Below are positions 11,075 to 23,387 of a stretch of DNA of 64,000 bases, piece after piece. Location: positions 55,630,082 to 55,694,081 of the forward strand of contig OU744735.1 in NCBI GenBank assembly GCA_916613615.1, written 5' to 3'. The notes under the pieces are model-generated. The model saw only the letters and a list, made by a program, of their open reading frames with translations. It was not told the origin of the DNA and searched no databases. Position 1 is the first letter of the stretch. Each line of letters starts with the position of its first letter. Made by a program: the position numbers and the translations under genes. The stretch comes from Steromphala cineraria. Lineage: Eukaryota > Mollusca > Gastropoda > Trochida > Trochidae.

Positions 11075-12204
11075 AATTAATCATTTATGATAGAGTCAAA
11101 GTGATCTACTTTGAGATATTGACATATAAATGCACTAGTAATTATCATCATATTCATTGCTTTCTTCCAGTTTCTTTGCACATATTTGTTTATTTTTGCA
11201 ATTGCATCTGTATAAAAGTATAATTTTTGGTTATATGTTTTGGTTCTTTGTATTATAGTATTCCTTGGTGAAATGATATAATATGCTCAACCAAAAGAGG
11301 TTTTCGTTCCTTGTGGGAAGGACTGTATCACTCGTGCCTTCTTCAAAAACACGCTTTTCTCGTGGGAACTGTACATTCCTTCACTATACTTTCTTGAGAG
11401 AGACAGATAAGAATATGTTATTATAAGATACTTGATATTTAGCGTCGTTTTTGTTTTGTCTTGATTTCACTTTATGGAATGTTATCAATATTTTTGCATA
11501 AGACATTTTTATCATATTTTAACCAATATTCTTAAAACTATATACACGAGAACCTTATAATGTCTTACCGACAGCCAAACTGAGAATATTAAACCAGTAT
11601 TTTAAACATCTATTCTTTGAGTTAAAATAAAGTGGATATCTTTCACATTCTCCATAAACCACACAAATTGGAGTAGATATTCCACCACAGAAGAACTTTT
11701 CACATGCTAGATGGTGAATTCTTTCTAAACTTAATCCCTAAATCCATTTGATAGAAAAAGTTTTATTACATTTTTATGACTGAATTATATCAATTTCTAA
11801 GTGATATGTTCTGACTGGTTTTCGCAAATGTACACTTCAATTTGTTCTTAACTGCAAATTAAAATGTTTTGCATTCATGGGCAATAGCAACAATCCCATC
11901 TTTAAAAAAAATGTAAAAAAATTTCATTCGGAAAGGTAATTTTGAAATGAATTGAAATTAAATCCCTGTGTGTTGGTACCATTTTAGTTTACCATATTAC
12001 TGATTTAAGAAACCTAAAGACATGAATTATCTCTTAAAAATTCATAAAAATCACTCTCGCGTTTTAGACGTTGTTGTTTTTTGTATCGTTTGGTGCATAT
12101 AAGCTTTTGTCTAAATTGTGGCAAATTAGAAGTTGTAGAAAGTCAGTGTATTGCAGAATACGTCAGCTGTTTGTTCTTTCCATCCGCTAACATGTTGTTA
12201 TCCA
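11075..12204. repeat. Older paralogue of the gene's upstream region (unit A)
   Basis: Aligns with 51,143-52,283 in unit B. Within it, 11,284-11,500 resembles the sequence upstream of the live gene: both carry a TGTGGGAA block, a GGGAACTGTAC block and then GATACTTGATATTTAG or a relative of it. In unit B a decayed exon 1 lies directly beside this region. This is consistent with an ancestral unit that held a second gene copy, of which A retains only the upstream part. Confidence 0.55.
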
Positions 12205-12839
12205 ATGGGCGGCATATTTTCCTTTGATCTTTTCGCAATGGTAAATCATGTACCAAGAAACCTCGAGCTGATATTAATTACGTCACGGAAAAATTACCAC
12301 AGTTATTTCCGACATGCTGATTCGACAATCATGAAGGAGAGAGGCAGCTTGAGGGCAGAGCTAGCAATATCGGCCGACGACCTTGAGAAAGTTCAACATT
12401 GTTGCAAATTCAAACATGTAGGCCAAGATCAAAGAAATAAAAAACGATAAGTGCAGAAATTCGGTGGCTGAACTTTTCGTTCATAAAAAGTTAACCCTTA
12501 TCACCAATAATTTACGAAAAGGACCAAAATAATTCGATGAAAACAAACAATTCATGAAATTTAGAGCACTGGTTGTAAAGCTTACATTTCTCAGTTAAAT
12601 GAAATACATCTTCAGAAAAAAATAGTGTTACCTTATTTTAGTAAATATAAGTTGCATATGCCTGCTTAGATGAGAGAAGGCCAGGTCATCCAAAAACCAT
12701 CTATTTATCATTTCAAACTTAAGAAGGAAAAAGGATCATTCCGACATTCGTCGCTGGACGATTTCTTCAGACTGATCTAAAAGATGATCATGCACGGAGT
12801 GTTGATGTCGGGTGAAAGGTCGCAAGACCTTTCCCATTA
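12205..12839. other. Unit A segment absent from unit B
   Basis: Sequence at the place where unit B is directly joined (52,283/52,284). The missing interval in B, about 12,205-13,286, is bordered by short TTGTTAT/TTGTTGA microhomology. An open frame of 99 codons at 12,151-12,450 crosses the border, has no recognisable domain and is not kept in B, so I do not call it a gene. Confidence 0.4.
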
Positions 12840-13210
12840 GAGGACGGTTCAAATACTTTCTTGAATTCATTATACTTTTATGAATGAGTGAACTTGACAA
12901 TCAATATCTTTTCAATGGGGAGACCAGTGCATACATTTCAAAACTTGATTATATAGGATGATGTTTCCCTAAGGGAATTTCTACAGCATTTAATGCCCTG
13001 TTTCACAAACTTTAGTAAACAGGAGTGGACAGCTCTTGGCAGTTTATTTGATAAGACATGTTTATCAAGGTTTTCAGAACCTCGAACCTTTGACTTGTTT
13101 CCTTCAAGCATTACTGAAAACAATTGAATTTAACAAGTGAATAATTCCAAGAGGATGTTTAAAAAAATATCTACTCTAAATTCTTATCAACATCACAAAT
13201 TAAGTTAATT
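12840..13210. repeat. Dispersed ~330-bp repeat, copy 2
   Basis: Shares GAGGACGGTTCAAAT, GATGATGTTTCCC, CTACAGCATTTAAT, GGACAGCTCTTGGCAGTT and GACATGTTTATCAAGG with copy 1, with considerable divergence. It lies inside the interval that unit B lacks. Confidence 0.55.
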
Positions 13211-14519
13211 TATATTATTTTTTGATGATACAGATGAGTCTTTTCTCCTAAAATTATTTGCGTACTTCGTTTTACAGTGAAATAAATGAAACTATTGTTG
13301 ATTTAAAGTGACGTAATGCTAATTCTATTCTTATTTAATACCTGAACTAACATAAATTGTCGACAAAAAAACACCTACAACATTAGCTGTATCCAATAAC
13401 AAATATACCCTTATATGTTTTATTCACAAGTACATTTATTTGAAAGTCAAGAGATACCAATTTTCGTTTGAAACAAATCCCCTGTTTAATTATAATGTTG
13501 AAATAATTCATTGGCTTTCTTGATGTGGGTTCTTTATACTAAACACATGTTGATAATAATATTTTGGCAGTGTCACCTTGAAACAAAGGAGGTCAATAAT
13601 AGTTCATAATTTCACACAGAGACTCTATTTTCAACATTGACTGATGATCTTGGTTGTTTCTTGCGATCTATTTAATTCATAGAAAAAGTGTAACTAGTTC
13701 TCGCACAAAAAGAATGTCTGATGAGAAAGCAATAATTATGTATTATTTGTAGTCGTTGATTTTTATGTTTTAGTTAACATTTTATACGTGAGCTCATAAC
13801 TGCTACATAATGAATAGTTTACCATTATTGTAAAATGTCAAAGTTTTCCTTTGTTAAGGAAATCAATGTGACCTAAACATTAAAACGCAGCCATTGAAAT
13901 GGGTTTCCATTGTATGATAGTAGATAACAATGTGTCTGTCTGAAGATTTCTATTAAGATACAGACGTTTGCGAGAAAGCCCTAGATTCCAAAATCAGAGA
14001 TAGTCATTAGGACAATGGTCTCAAATGTCAGAAGCTAACTGGCGAAGAAACTTAAACTTAGTTGAAGACTACTGTTCATGATAAATTATCTGAATCAAGT
14101 TGAATTTAAATTTTTATTCTCATAAATCAAGTTAAACACCAGTCTGAAGGGTTTTTACAAGGTAAAATGTTTGATCCTTGTTTGCACAAGAGCATCTGTC
14201 AATCATGTTATTGTTAATTTTGTTGATTATTTCTGTTTAGATATATGTATCCCATTCTCTATCCATGTCACTATGCTTGTAACGGTACAAGAAGTTGTAG
14301 TGAAACATTGTGTACTATGAATACTCCTTATTAGACTCTTAACTGGTCAGAAATATTGTTATATTTCTATAGTTACCGATGCTTGCAACACATTTTTTTC
14401 AAAGAAAGTCATTGAAATGCACCAAAACTATTCATACTCCATGTAAAGTAGACAGATGAAAACTATAACAAAGACAATGTTTTATCAACAAATGTTGTAA
14501 ATATCGTGTACGATGTTGG
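13211..14519. other. Non-coding spacer in unit A
   Basis: Positions 13,287-13,755 align with 52,284-52,742 in unit B. The remainder has no counterpart that I can find. No gene or RNA is supported. Confidence 0.45.
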
Positions 14520-14685
14520 AACGTGGCAAATATATTTTTTTCATTGAAGAGGCCAGTGCATACAACTGAAAATCTAATTATATAGTATGATGTTTTCCTA
14601 CAGCATCTAATTCCAGCTGCTATGTTTCACAAAGCATAATAAACATGGATGAATACCTCTTGGCAGTATATCTAACAAGCAGACA
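14520..14685. repeat. Dispersed ~330-bp repeat, copy 3 (interrupted)
   Basis: Matches 39,390-39,480 closely, including GCTATGTTTCACAAAGCAT and ACCTCTTGGCAGT. It stops at about 14,685, where a CCGGAGCA-type element begins. Confidence 0.55.
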
Positions 14686-14689
14686 GAGT

Positions 14690-14915
14690 CAGCTATATCC
14701 CCGCCAAAGGGAAAGGGTAGTGAGTTGTGCTCCGGAAACAAAATCCTATGTTACGTTTCCATGGAAACAGGTAGAAATAAAAATGTAAAGAAGTTGAAAA
14801 CCCCAAAGGCACATCTCCATCTCTGCATCTCACTGTTTTCTTTCCTATATAATATTCCAAAACGTAACATGTATGTACAGGTTGGTTTAGGGGCAAAGGG
14901 GACGTAATCTTGAGC
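14690..14915. mobile_element. GCTCCGGAAAC-type repeat element, single unit
   Basis: Contains TGTGCTCCGGAAACAAAATC, TTCCATGGAAACAGG and TTGAAAACCCCAAAGGCAC. The same phrases occur in the tandem units at 17,690-18,090 and, on the opposite strand, in the element at 60,068-60,607. It is a non-autonomous repeat with no protein. Small open frames on both strands here are fortuitous. Confidence 0.55.
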
Positions 14916-16369
14916 AAGTGAAATGTATTTAAGATAGATTGAACAGCAAAGAGTGCCTGAAGGTTTTAACAGCGCACTTTCAAAATAAGTACACGATACT
15001 ATATTAACGTTTTGAGAAAAACATTAAACAGCCTGTAACATAAAGGCGATAGTTGATGTGGACAAATGATTTATTCCTAAATACCATTATATTTACCTAC
15101 TCAAGCTCACAGATTTAAGTTGTATTCCTCAATTGATTTGAACTATCATGGCCAACACATATCACGTTGTGATCACATTGTTCATAGTTAATGTGATAGG
15201 CATTTAATCCATTGCCCCTAGCTAAGTTACTCTTAATCCTTGCTAAAGCCCATCGGATTTTGTTTTCACCTCCTAAAAGTAAATCTTTACAGAACTGGTG
15301 AAATGGAAGTTCTATCAATTTTTTTTCTTCAAGAACTTTAAAGACAAAGTGTTATGAACTCCTTAAACAAGAATTTACAACATACACATATATTCCCAAA
15401 TCAAATCTTCTTAACCTTAAGTCTTGTTTATGTTCATAGCCTCTGTAAATATTTCATTTGCTGAATTCGTGTCTTAAGGTGAATCGGTTTAACAGATGCA
15501 ATTTAAGTATTGTTTTTTTCACCGAAATCGGCTCCCAATCACTTAGAGTCAGTGCCAGCCTAAGCTTGAAAATGTTAAAGGATCTTCATCAGCTATGTCT
15601 TGATCACTTACTATAGAGTTATAAAATGTACTTGTGACTTCTAACAGGTATGCTTTCATGTAAAATAACAGTTATTTGTGATATATGATAAGATATTCTT
15701 TTTTTCATGAGACATACTTTCTCCAATAAAATCAAAAATTGAAAAACAAAAAATAACAAGCACATCCATAGGATGCCTTTAAGCCATATGTGCAATTTCA
15801 ATCAAATCTGTTGAATGTTTTTTGAGGAGAAGTGGATAAACGATAACCTGTATAGAGTTGTTTCGTACGTACGGACGGACAATTGAGGGAAATCCAATAT
15901 GCCCCTGCCATTATATATTGCGTGGGTATAAAATAATTTAGTCTATATTGATTTTGAAGTAAATAAGTTATATTTTAGAAATGTCAAGTGAATTGTTCGC
16001 TTCATATTTAACCTACTACGCTGTAATCTTTTTTTAGTTCTTTTTAACCAATAAACTTAAATCCCTCTGAGTAAAAAGTTTCTGTTGCAAAGTTCGAAGG
16101 ATTAAAGGGGATAAGTTCCTCTAAATATTTTAATTTCCAGTACAATTTGCTCTGGGAAATAAATCTTCGAATCTTTATCACCAGTGTGACCTGCTCTGGG
16201 ACGTCAAGTGTATAAATACTAATCCTAAAGTTTTTTACATTAGGATGGCTGATATGGCTTATAAAAAATATTCTTTGTAAGTCTGAAGTAATATTTGGTT
16301 ATGACATACTCTAACATTGTTTCAACTGATTAACAAGTACTTGTCACTAACGTGACCATGTCCCGAACC
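14916..16369. other. Right end of unit A, non-coding
   Basis: Positions 14,990-15,570 align with 55,548-56,135 in unit B. Positions 16,045-16,340 align with 57,055-57,320, and more loosely with 41,380-41,590. This is the last part of the duplicated unit. No gene is seen; open frames at 15,115-15,318 and 15,619-15,801 are not kept in B. Confidence 0.5.
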
Positions 16370-17000
16370 AAAAGAGATAAATTGGATAAGGGGATTGCCA
16401 CACACCAGGGACGGTGTGCTATAGTTGCCATAACAATTATTTCGGTAACCAAAACGGACTGGTGTCTGTATTTCCAATGAACAATGACATTATCAATGAA
16501 GACTTAAAACAAGGGTTTGTGAGATACCGCGCTAAAAAGTACTGGTCAATCTCCTTTCGTGACCTTGGAGCTTAGGTCAAGGTCACCAAAACCTAAAATC
16601 GACTTGAGTCTTACGTATCCGCCCAATGAAGACTGATACCAAGTGTGTAGGCTCTAGGTGCAAGAGTTGGAGACATATCAAGAAAACTATGTTTCCCTAT
16701 CCTGACCTTTAACATTAGGTCAAGGTCATCAAAACCGATTGATATCTGCTATCCATCAATGAAGGCTCTAGAGTTTGCGAGATATCGCGCAAATAAGGCT
16801 TAACGTACAGGTCAAAGAGGTAACTAATGGTCACCAACACCGACTTGTGTCTGCGTATCCACCCAATGAGGGGTAAAAAAAACGAACAGGTGAAAAATTT
16901 GAAAACAATCGGATAATTAGATTTTCCGTAATAGGTCGGACAAAAAAGGTCCTCTGGCGGAAGGAAGGACGGTCGGAGAGAAGGACGTACAGAATCGTTG
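16370..17000. mobile_element. Element with degenerate internal tandem repeats (AGGTCAAGGTCA type)
   Basis: AGGTCAAGGTCA(C/T)CAAAACC occurs at about 16,575 and 16,715. A related GGTAACCAAAACGGACT is at 16,444 and GGTCACCAACACCGACT at about 16,829. GAGATACCGCGC at 16,520 matches GAGATATCGCGC at 16,778. The units are about 130-140 bp and diverged. The block ends in a GGAAGGACGG-rich stretch at 16,960-16,990. This layout is typical of non-autonomous molluscan elements with internal minisatellites. Confidence 0.5.
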
Positions 17001-17689
17001 GTAATATTCCCTAGATTGTTAATGGATTTAGATTTGCAAGATATTAGATTTAGTAAATATGTATACTTCTGTCATCACTGGAGTTAATTAAGCTTTATTG
17101 CACTTCACCGTTAACCTGCATGCAAAAATATAACCGAAATGTACAAAATGTGTCATTTACGACATATATCATAGGACAATGCCCGGGAGTCATGGTCCAT
17201 CCGTCAATAAACATTTTAACTTTTTGACTTGGTGTTGAAAGTAATGATTCATGAACAAATAGTTCGCGGCTGACGGGAATTCGAATTAATAGCTTCGGTG
17301 ACTCTATGGCCTATAAACACAAGAGCCATTAGGAGAGATGACTTATCCCCCAAGCTCGGGCCTGAAGTCGAACGATGAGTTACATGTACAGCATATACAT
17401 GTATTTTGATATACTGATTTGTAAATAAGGTTGTATGCATTCATGCAGCTAATTTTTGTTTACTTTTTATAACCACCATAAGACTATTATAAACCACATG
17501 TAGGTCTTTTAATTAGTAAAAGCTATGTTATCATCAAATTCCTCATGTTAATGTGAAGGGAGAGCAAAACAACCATCCTGTTTGATTGAATATTCTGTAT
17601 GTTTTAAACAGCTTCATTCCTAGGTGAGAGATAGTTTAGAAATAAGTGGTAATGTTGGAATGAAAAAAGTCATTGAGTTTAAAGATCAT
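17001..17689. other. Unassigned non-coding sequence
   Basis: AT-rich with no match to other parts of the window that I can see. The 63-codon open frame at 17,249-17,440 has no recognisable domain. Confidence 0.4.
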
Positions 17690-18090
17690 GCAACTTGGAA
17701 ACACCAAAAGGTACATTTGTAAACAGTTTCATTGAATTAACCCTAATGGTTTTCATATTCTGCTCCGGAAACGAATTTTTTAAATTGTGTCCTTGGAATC
17801 CGAAAAATTACAAATTCCTGAAAGTTGAAAATCCCAAAAGGCACAACTACATGTCATGATTGGTCAACATACCAAGTTTTGTTAAGCTAGGAAAAGCTGT
17901 TTTTGCTCCGGAACCAAATTTGTTTAAAGTTGCGGCGCTTCAGTGGAAACCGAAAAATTACAAATTCCAGTAAGTTGAAAACCCCAAAAGGCACAACTGC
18001 ATGCGATTATTAGTCAATATACCAAGTTTCATTGAGCTAGCTGTAAAGGTTTTGAAATTCTGCTCCGGAAACAATGTGATCACAGACTCT
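17690..18090. repeat. Three tandem ~150-bp units of the GCTCCGGAAAC repeat
   Basis: TGCTCCGGAA occurs at about 17,760, 17,911 and 18,060. Between them GAAAATCCCAAAAGGCACAA and GAAAACCCCAAAAGGCACAA recur. The units are diverged. The family is shared with 14,690-14,915 and 60,068-60,607. Confidence 0.7.
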
Positions 18091-18539
18091 ATATATCAAG
18101 CGATTGGTTAGAATTACAAAGTATTTGTTTTAAGTACATGTACATCGTCCAATAATCACGTTTCATAAATGGTTTAACATCATGCATGAATTGTGACCGA
18201 AACCTGGTCATTTGGTCTAATTAAGTAATGAACATGAAATTTCTGCAATCGATAATGAATCTTACTTTATTTGTATGTGTAAAAAGTATAAAGGTTAAAG
18301 AGTCAAGTATTTAAGCCGCTTTTGGATTGTCCGGCTATGGATAAATTTATAAAACTGTTGCACTCTACTGATAAACATTATTTCTTTTAGCTAAACGTAA
18401 AGACCCATTATCAAACTGCAATATTTTGCGATCAACCATGAGAATTGCGGACGAAGATTCATTAAAAAATAGACCAAAGTAAGCTCCAACATGTTGCCAC
18501 GAAGGCGAATCAAGCACTGGACAAAATACCCTAATTTAA
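18091..18539. other. Unassigned non-coding sequence
   Basis: I see no gene, repeat or RNA in this stretch. Confidence 0.4.
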
Positions 18540-18810
18540 TGAGGTATACTGATCAGTATACCCCGAATATACAAAATAGTATACCTCAGTATACTTAGGA
18601 TTTCCAAAAATTTCCTGGTCAGTATACTCCGAATTTCCAAAACCAGTATACTCTTGTATATTTTTGTATACTCTTGTATATTTTTGTATACTCTTGTATA
18701 TTTTTGTTTACTCTTGTATATTGTTGTTTACTATTGTATATTTTGTTTACAGTTGTATATTATTGTTTATTTTTTTATACTCTTGTATATTTGTGTATAT
18801 GTATGTAAGT
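18540..18810. repeat. GTATAC-rich minisatellite
   Basis: It starts with irregular GTATACTGATCAGTATACC palindromic phrases. It then becomes a regular array of the 20-bp unit TATACTCTTGTATATTTTTG, which decays into TTTACTATTGTATATT variants. It generates two overlapping long open frames of Tyr/Leu-rich low complexity on the plus strand that are not genes. Confidence 0.85.
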
Positions 18811-18910
18811 TTTGTGTTGTCTCAACATTTGAATGTATCAAAAGAAAAGAATATCACCTATTGATGGTTTTTCGACGCTTCAGGCATGCAGGAGACAACT
18901 GCTATCTCTG

Positions 18911-19330
18911 ATGACTGAATTAGTCTTATAAAGTCTGATATCTTGTAGAATGTTCTTAATTCTCGCAAGATTTAAAATGTTTATTTTTTAGGTGTCATTT
19001 TGATAATTATTTCAAAAGAATAACACTGTGTTTTATGAATGCGAATGACTGTTTAAGTCTTGTAAAGTCTGATATATTGTAGAATGTTCTTAATTCTCGC
19101 AAGATATGATACTTATTTCAAAAGAATATCACTGTCTTATGAATGCTTCATCCAATCTGATGAATACTTGGCGAACCAAAATAACACTTAACTAACAATA
19201 CAATAATAATAATATGTATGGTTTTCCAACGCAACAGGGATGTAAAAGAGAAATACTATCTCCTTGATGATTAGTCTTGAAAAGTGTGTTATCCTGTAGA
19301 ATGTTCCTAATTCTCGCATGATTTGAAATA
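18911..19330. repeat. Three diverged copies of a TGTAGAATGTTCTTAATTCT unit
   Basis: Copies are at 18,911-18,978, 19,046-19,107 and 19,265-19,330. Each contains AGTCTT(A/G)(T/A)AAAGT, TGTAGAATGTTC(T/C)TAATTC and TCGCA(A/T)GAT. Spacing is about 135 bp and then 215 bp. No function is apparent. Confidence 0.65.
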
Positions 19331-19696
19331 AATAACAGTGATAGTATGGAAACTATCGTAATATGGTCCATGCTCCTAACACTGCATAATGCGACAGACA
19401 GACCCGTTAGAGAAAAATAATCATCAATATTCCTACTGGCAAAAAAGATGCCCATGAGACAGCCTCTTTAAATAACATATAAAACACAACAACATTATGC
19501 TATTACATCATTTAATGTACCGGTATATGTACAAAACAAAATATTGGAGTAACGATCGTTCTTTATGATATTGAGAGTTTGATGTTGATATCTACTTAAT
19601 TGAAGAATTGATGTTCAGAAAGAAAAAACAATATGATTTTCATTTAATTATTTATGTTTGATATAGAAAACTATACATAGTGTTCTTTAGGGTTCT

Positions 19697-19720
19697 GTGT
19701 ATATATATATATATATATAT
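19697..19720. repeat. (TA)n microsatellite
   Basis: A short run of TA dinucleotides preceded by GTGT. Confidence 0.9.
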
Positions 19721-19939
19721 CAATAATAATAGTATGTCATCGTATGTTGTCAAGCAAATTGATAAGATGGCCTATTCACTTCTAATTTTTTTATCACTAT
19801 CAAAAAATGTAAAAGAATAATATTAATAATCCTTCGTCAAATGTAAATTAGGATAATTCAGAAAGAGCACATCATTGGCGCATCATGAAATTGTAGTATG
19901 AAGGCCTGTTAAATACAATACATTATATATTTGGTGTTC

Positions 19940-20979
19940 GGAAAAAAAGTCATCGGAAAAAAGTACCGGGGAAAAAGTCCTAAATTCAACTAGAAAAAAA
20001 AGTCCTCCGAAAAAAAAGTCCTATTGTCCTATAAGTATGACAAAATAATAAACTTTTGTTGTAATTCACTTTATTCAGATACAATAATGCAATATTGACT
20101 TTCATGGATGCATCTATACACAAATAACTTAATTAAGCACCGCCCATTTTGTAAAATTAAATTGGGAGCTCTTTGAATATTGTGAAATATTTTATGTATT
20201 GACCACTCTAGATATAACAATTGCCATTTTATTCACTATTTAATTGACGTTAAAATCATTAAAATACAAAATAATTGAAAATATGAGAAAAAATGTGAGA
20301 CCACTGAAATTTGGCGATATATAACTATTGTCATTGGTGAAAAACCACGCATGAAACTTTGGGTTTTTAAAATCAAAAATAACATTTTGGACATTCAATT
20401 AGAGAAACCTTTTTTTATCATGCACGATAAAAGCCTAGCAGAACATTGAAATTTCAGTACTTTTTTCAACCATAATTTCGAAAATTTAGAAAAATTTCAA
20501 TCTGTGAGTAAATCTGAGATTCTTTGTTGGACAAACACTTCTTTTCCCTTTAGATAAGCCATTATCTTAAACAGTCGCCAGTTTTTCTTAGTGAAGCTTT
20601 TTTCAAATTTGATATTTTATAATTTTGTGATTTTGAAGGCTCATCACATGAGACTCACGTCACATATACTCTTGATTGGTGCTTAATTAATCCTTGATTA
20701 ATCCTTATTTGATATAACAGTTGATTCAATAGATTGAGATAAACTAACATTTTCTTAATTCTTAAATAATCCAAAAATGCCTCTTAAAGTAAAGTCTTAA
20801 AGTTAACTAATCCATATTTAGATATGACAACATCCTTCTTGATACCTCAAGTACAAACAATTCATGTTTTCTTAACAATATCTTTGATGTTAATGTCTAT
20901 TTAACCTGTTTTGATAGTAATAGGACTGTTTTTCCGGAGATTTTTTTACCGGTTCTTTTTTTCCAAGGACTTTTTTTCC
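19940..20979. mobile_element. ~1.04-kb non-autonomous element with long TIRs (MULE-like)
   Basis: The left end is GGAAAAAAAGTCATCGG followed by AAAAAAGTACCGGGGAAAAA. The right end, read inverted, is GGAAAAAAAGTCCTTGG followed by AAAAAAAGAACCGGTAAAAA. The imperfect terminal inverted repeats exceed 45 bp, and a further subterminal GTCCTCCGAAAAAAAAGTCC copy lies inside the left end. The interior is AT-rich and non-coding. No clear target duplication is visible. Related ends lie at 22,655 and 23,917, the first next to a MULE transposase remnant, which suggests the superfamily. Confidence 0.65.
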
Positions 20980-22654
20980 TATAATCATATATTTTGAGTA
21001 TCTCAATTGATCTAAAGAAACAATGTTAGGTTCCAAAAAACATCAACATACACTATACATTTAGTGTAAGACAATATTGTATTTTGGTGACGGTTGGGTC
21101 GTAGACACTTGCAGAATGGGCAATAAACTAAATCCTGTTTACAATTACAATGACTAATGATTAAATGTCATATAATCTATTATTATGCTATGGTAAAAAA
21201 GTATCCCTTATGGATTGGTGTATAGTGATGGATTTTGATAATCGTTTTGTTACAATACTTCTAGTTATTTATTGTAATGTTTATATTTCTCAGTGTATTT
21301 GTACCATGGGCTGTTTCCAAAATCTTACTAAAAACATAATTTAGTTATTATAAATTATATTGTGTTGAAAATATATTTATTTTCAAGTCTACAAACCCAC
21401 CGTTTTATCTGTCTATGAACCAAAAGTGTCTAAGAAAACACCCCTACCCGTTTTATCTACGAAAATACTGGTTCCCTTGTATGTGAATTCTTTTCAAAAC
21501 TGAATTTCTAATGCATTGTTTCTAAAATGATCAAAATGTAAATAATTATTTCAATGAATTATTTTGTATAATCTTGTAAACAAAACGTACCTTGTTGAAA
21601 ATATTCCATTTGTATGTAAGTCCCAAGGGTGGTGTACTCCAATAGATATGTCATGTGTTCATCTCATGGCACATACATTAGATATGATGATCATGTAGTT
21701 CAATTTTTCATTTGATCTAGTTTGACATCCTGTTGACCAATGAGTGACTTGTGCCTTGACAACTTGGCATGACCTAGATGCTTTGGCAGACATGCTTATT
21801 CTCTATAACAACATCCTTTGGCTAATCCTTGTAATCACATCGTCAAAGAGTGGGCAATCCCCTAAGCCGGACACAACCAATTAAGTTATGTCAAAGCTAT
21901 TTATTACTACTCATGGGTAATTACCAGACAGTTGTAGCTGCAATATTGAACTTAAACATGTTTAATCTGTTTAATTACAACCAACCTGTGTCATACTTAT
22001 ATTTTTTAACCAATTTTTATATCCTTAAACACTTCGGCCATGCACACTAAAGCTATTATCTATTACTCTTTGAAAAAATATCCCTTCCACTACAACATTT
22101 ATAATTCAAAGCTGTTTTATTTATCATCTGTTACCTATTCTAAATTTGATTCACCCATTCATTGGAAATCATTGAGGCAAAGGCCCCACATAGGCGACAT
22201 CAACCAGAGGTAAAAGCCAACAATCACAAAACATAACATTTACGCAATTAACATAATATCGTACATTCAATTCAGAACAGCCAGACAACCGCACCTTTTC
22301 AAGGGCAATATTCTTATTATTAGAAAAACGTGTTGTTTGATGTAAAATAAATTGATCAACAATTTACTTTCATTTAGAAAATGTATTACTTTTTCCTACA
22401 AATACTTGTTTATCTATCTCTTTGCTTTGTACAATGAACAAATATCAGTTTGACGACTTTAATACATACATGAAGATTTATATGTCAGATAGAAATCATA
22501 GTGTGTAAAAGTACAGATGACAAAGGTGTATTTTTAATTGCGCATTAGGTATTTAAGAGGGTTCAATCATCCTACGCCAACATTTGGTAAATATTGCTGA
22601 TTTTTGCATTCAGTCAAGGTGTTGGTGGTTAAATGTGTTCTCCAATTGGTGACC
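20980..22654. other. Unassigned non-coding sequence
   Basis: AT-rich and apparently unique in the window. The 66-codon frame at 21,850-22,050 has no recognisable domain. I see no gene or RNA. Confidence 0.4.
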
Positions 22655-23105
22655 GGAAAAAAAGTCACAGGAAATTTGGTCACAGAAAAAAAGTCACAAA
22701 ATCTGGTAGGAAAAAAAAACACAGGAAAAAAAGTCACAACTTTTTATTAGACATTAATAAAAACAATAACATACATTTTTTTCATAACATAATACAATAA
22801 CATTCAAGTTCATAGTCATTTTAGACTATACAAGTAGCCTTTGGTCAACTTTGAGCACTAATCTTTGTGACTTATCACTTGTCACACTTGTCACACCCTA
22901 ATCTTTGAGTAATCCTTATCACTGGTCACAATAGCACAAACACACGCCTTAACACACCACTAATCTTTGTGTAATCCTTATCACTTGTCACAACTTGCCT
23001 TAAATGGACAATACTCTTTTTAAACTTTAATTCACTCAACTCACTAGATAAAATGGACAACACTCTTTTTAACTCTAATTAACTCTAATCTGATTGATGG
23101 ACAAT
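22655..23105. mobile_element. MULE-like element end with subterminal direct repeats
   Basis: An end array GGAAAAAAAGTCACAGGAAA with three more GAAAAAAAGTCACA-type units lies at 22,655-22,740. It is followed by three direct repeats of AATCTTTGNGTAATCCTTAT-like phrases with TTGTCACA (22,860-22,990) and two of AAATGGACAANACTCTTTTT (23,003 and 23,050). Arrays of short subterminal repeats are usual in Mutator-like elements. The transposase remnant at 23,106-23,387 is directly adjacent. No matching inverted end is found, so the copy is probably truncated. Confidence 0.55.
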
Positions 23106-23387
23106 TCAATATTCTTTATTGATGCGGATATTCCAGCCAACTCCATACAGGAACTCTGGAATTGTTTTCCTCCCACAGGCACGGTCACGGCAAAGGTTTC
23201 TCAGTTGCTCTTGCATTCTGATATATTTTTTTTTTACCCTTTTGTTAGGTGGTTTGCCGACTGCATCCTGGGCGATGACAGTTTGGACAGTGGCTTCTTC
23301 TTTGCAGAACCACTCCACAACTCTCCAGATGTTTGGGTGGTGTTGTCCTACAAGGTTGAAAAACTTGTTGTTCCAATTATCTATGCA
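23106..23387 (-). pseudogene. MULE (Mutator-like) transposase C-terminal remnant
   Basis: The minus-strand frame from 23,387 to a stop at 23,106 reads DNWNNKFFNLVGQHHPNIW, then VVEWFCKEEATVQTVIAQ, GKPPNKRVKKKYIRMQ and IPEFLYGVGWNI. The W-N-x-x-F-x-x-x-V-G-x-H-H-P-x-I-W block followed by a KEQ/KEE helix and a PPxKR-K-Y segment matches the C-terminal region of MULE-domain transposases, often paired with FLYWCH fingers in invertebrates. A TAA at 23,388-23,390 closes the frame upstream, and the catalytic domain is not present in this frame. The remnant lies next to MULE-like terminal arrays. It is dead, but identifiable. Confidence 0.7.

Larger units (their letters stand above)
1..16340. repeat. 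Segmental duplication unit A (left end outside window)
   Basis: Large direct repeat. By eye, 1-1553 aligns with 57,500-59,035, and 4,331-8,580 with 59,662-64,000 (unit C). Positions 5,847-10,600 align with 44,710-49,635, 11,075-12,204 with 51,143-52,283, 13,287-13,755 with 52,284-52,742, 14,990-15,570 with 55,548-56,135, and 16,045-16,340 with 57,055-57,320 (unit B). Order and orientation are conserved. The interruptions are private transposons and deletions. The unit holds one intact spliced gene (6305-8360). Confidence 0.85.

Noticed and set aside
12151..12450. 99-codon plus-strand open frame
   Set aside because: No recognisable domain, and unit B has lost most of it by deletion at 52,283.
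18654..18911. Overlapping 85- and 66-codon Tyr/Leu-rich open frames
   Set aside because: Produced by a 20-bp AT-rich minisatellite; low complexity in both frames.
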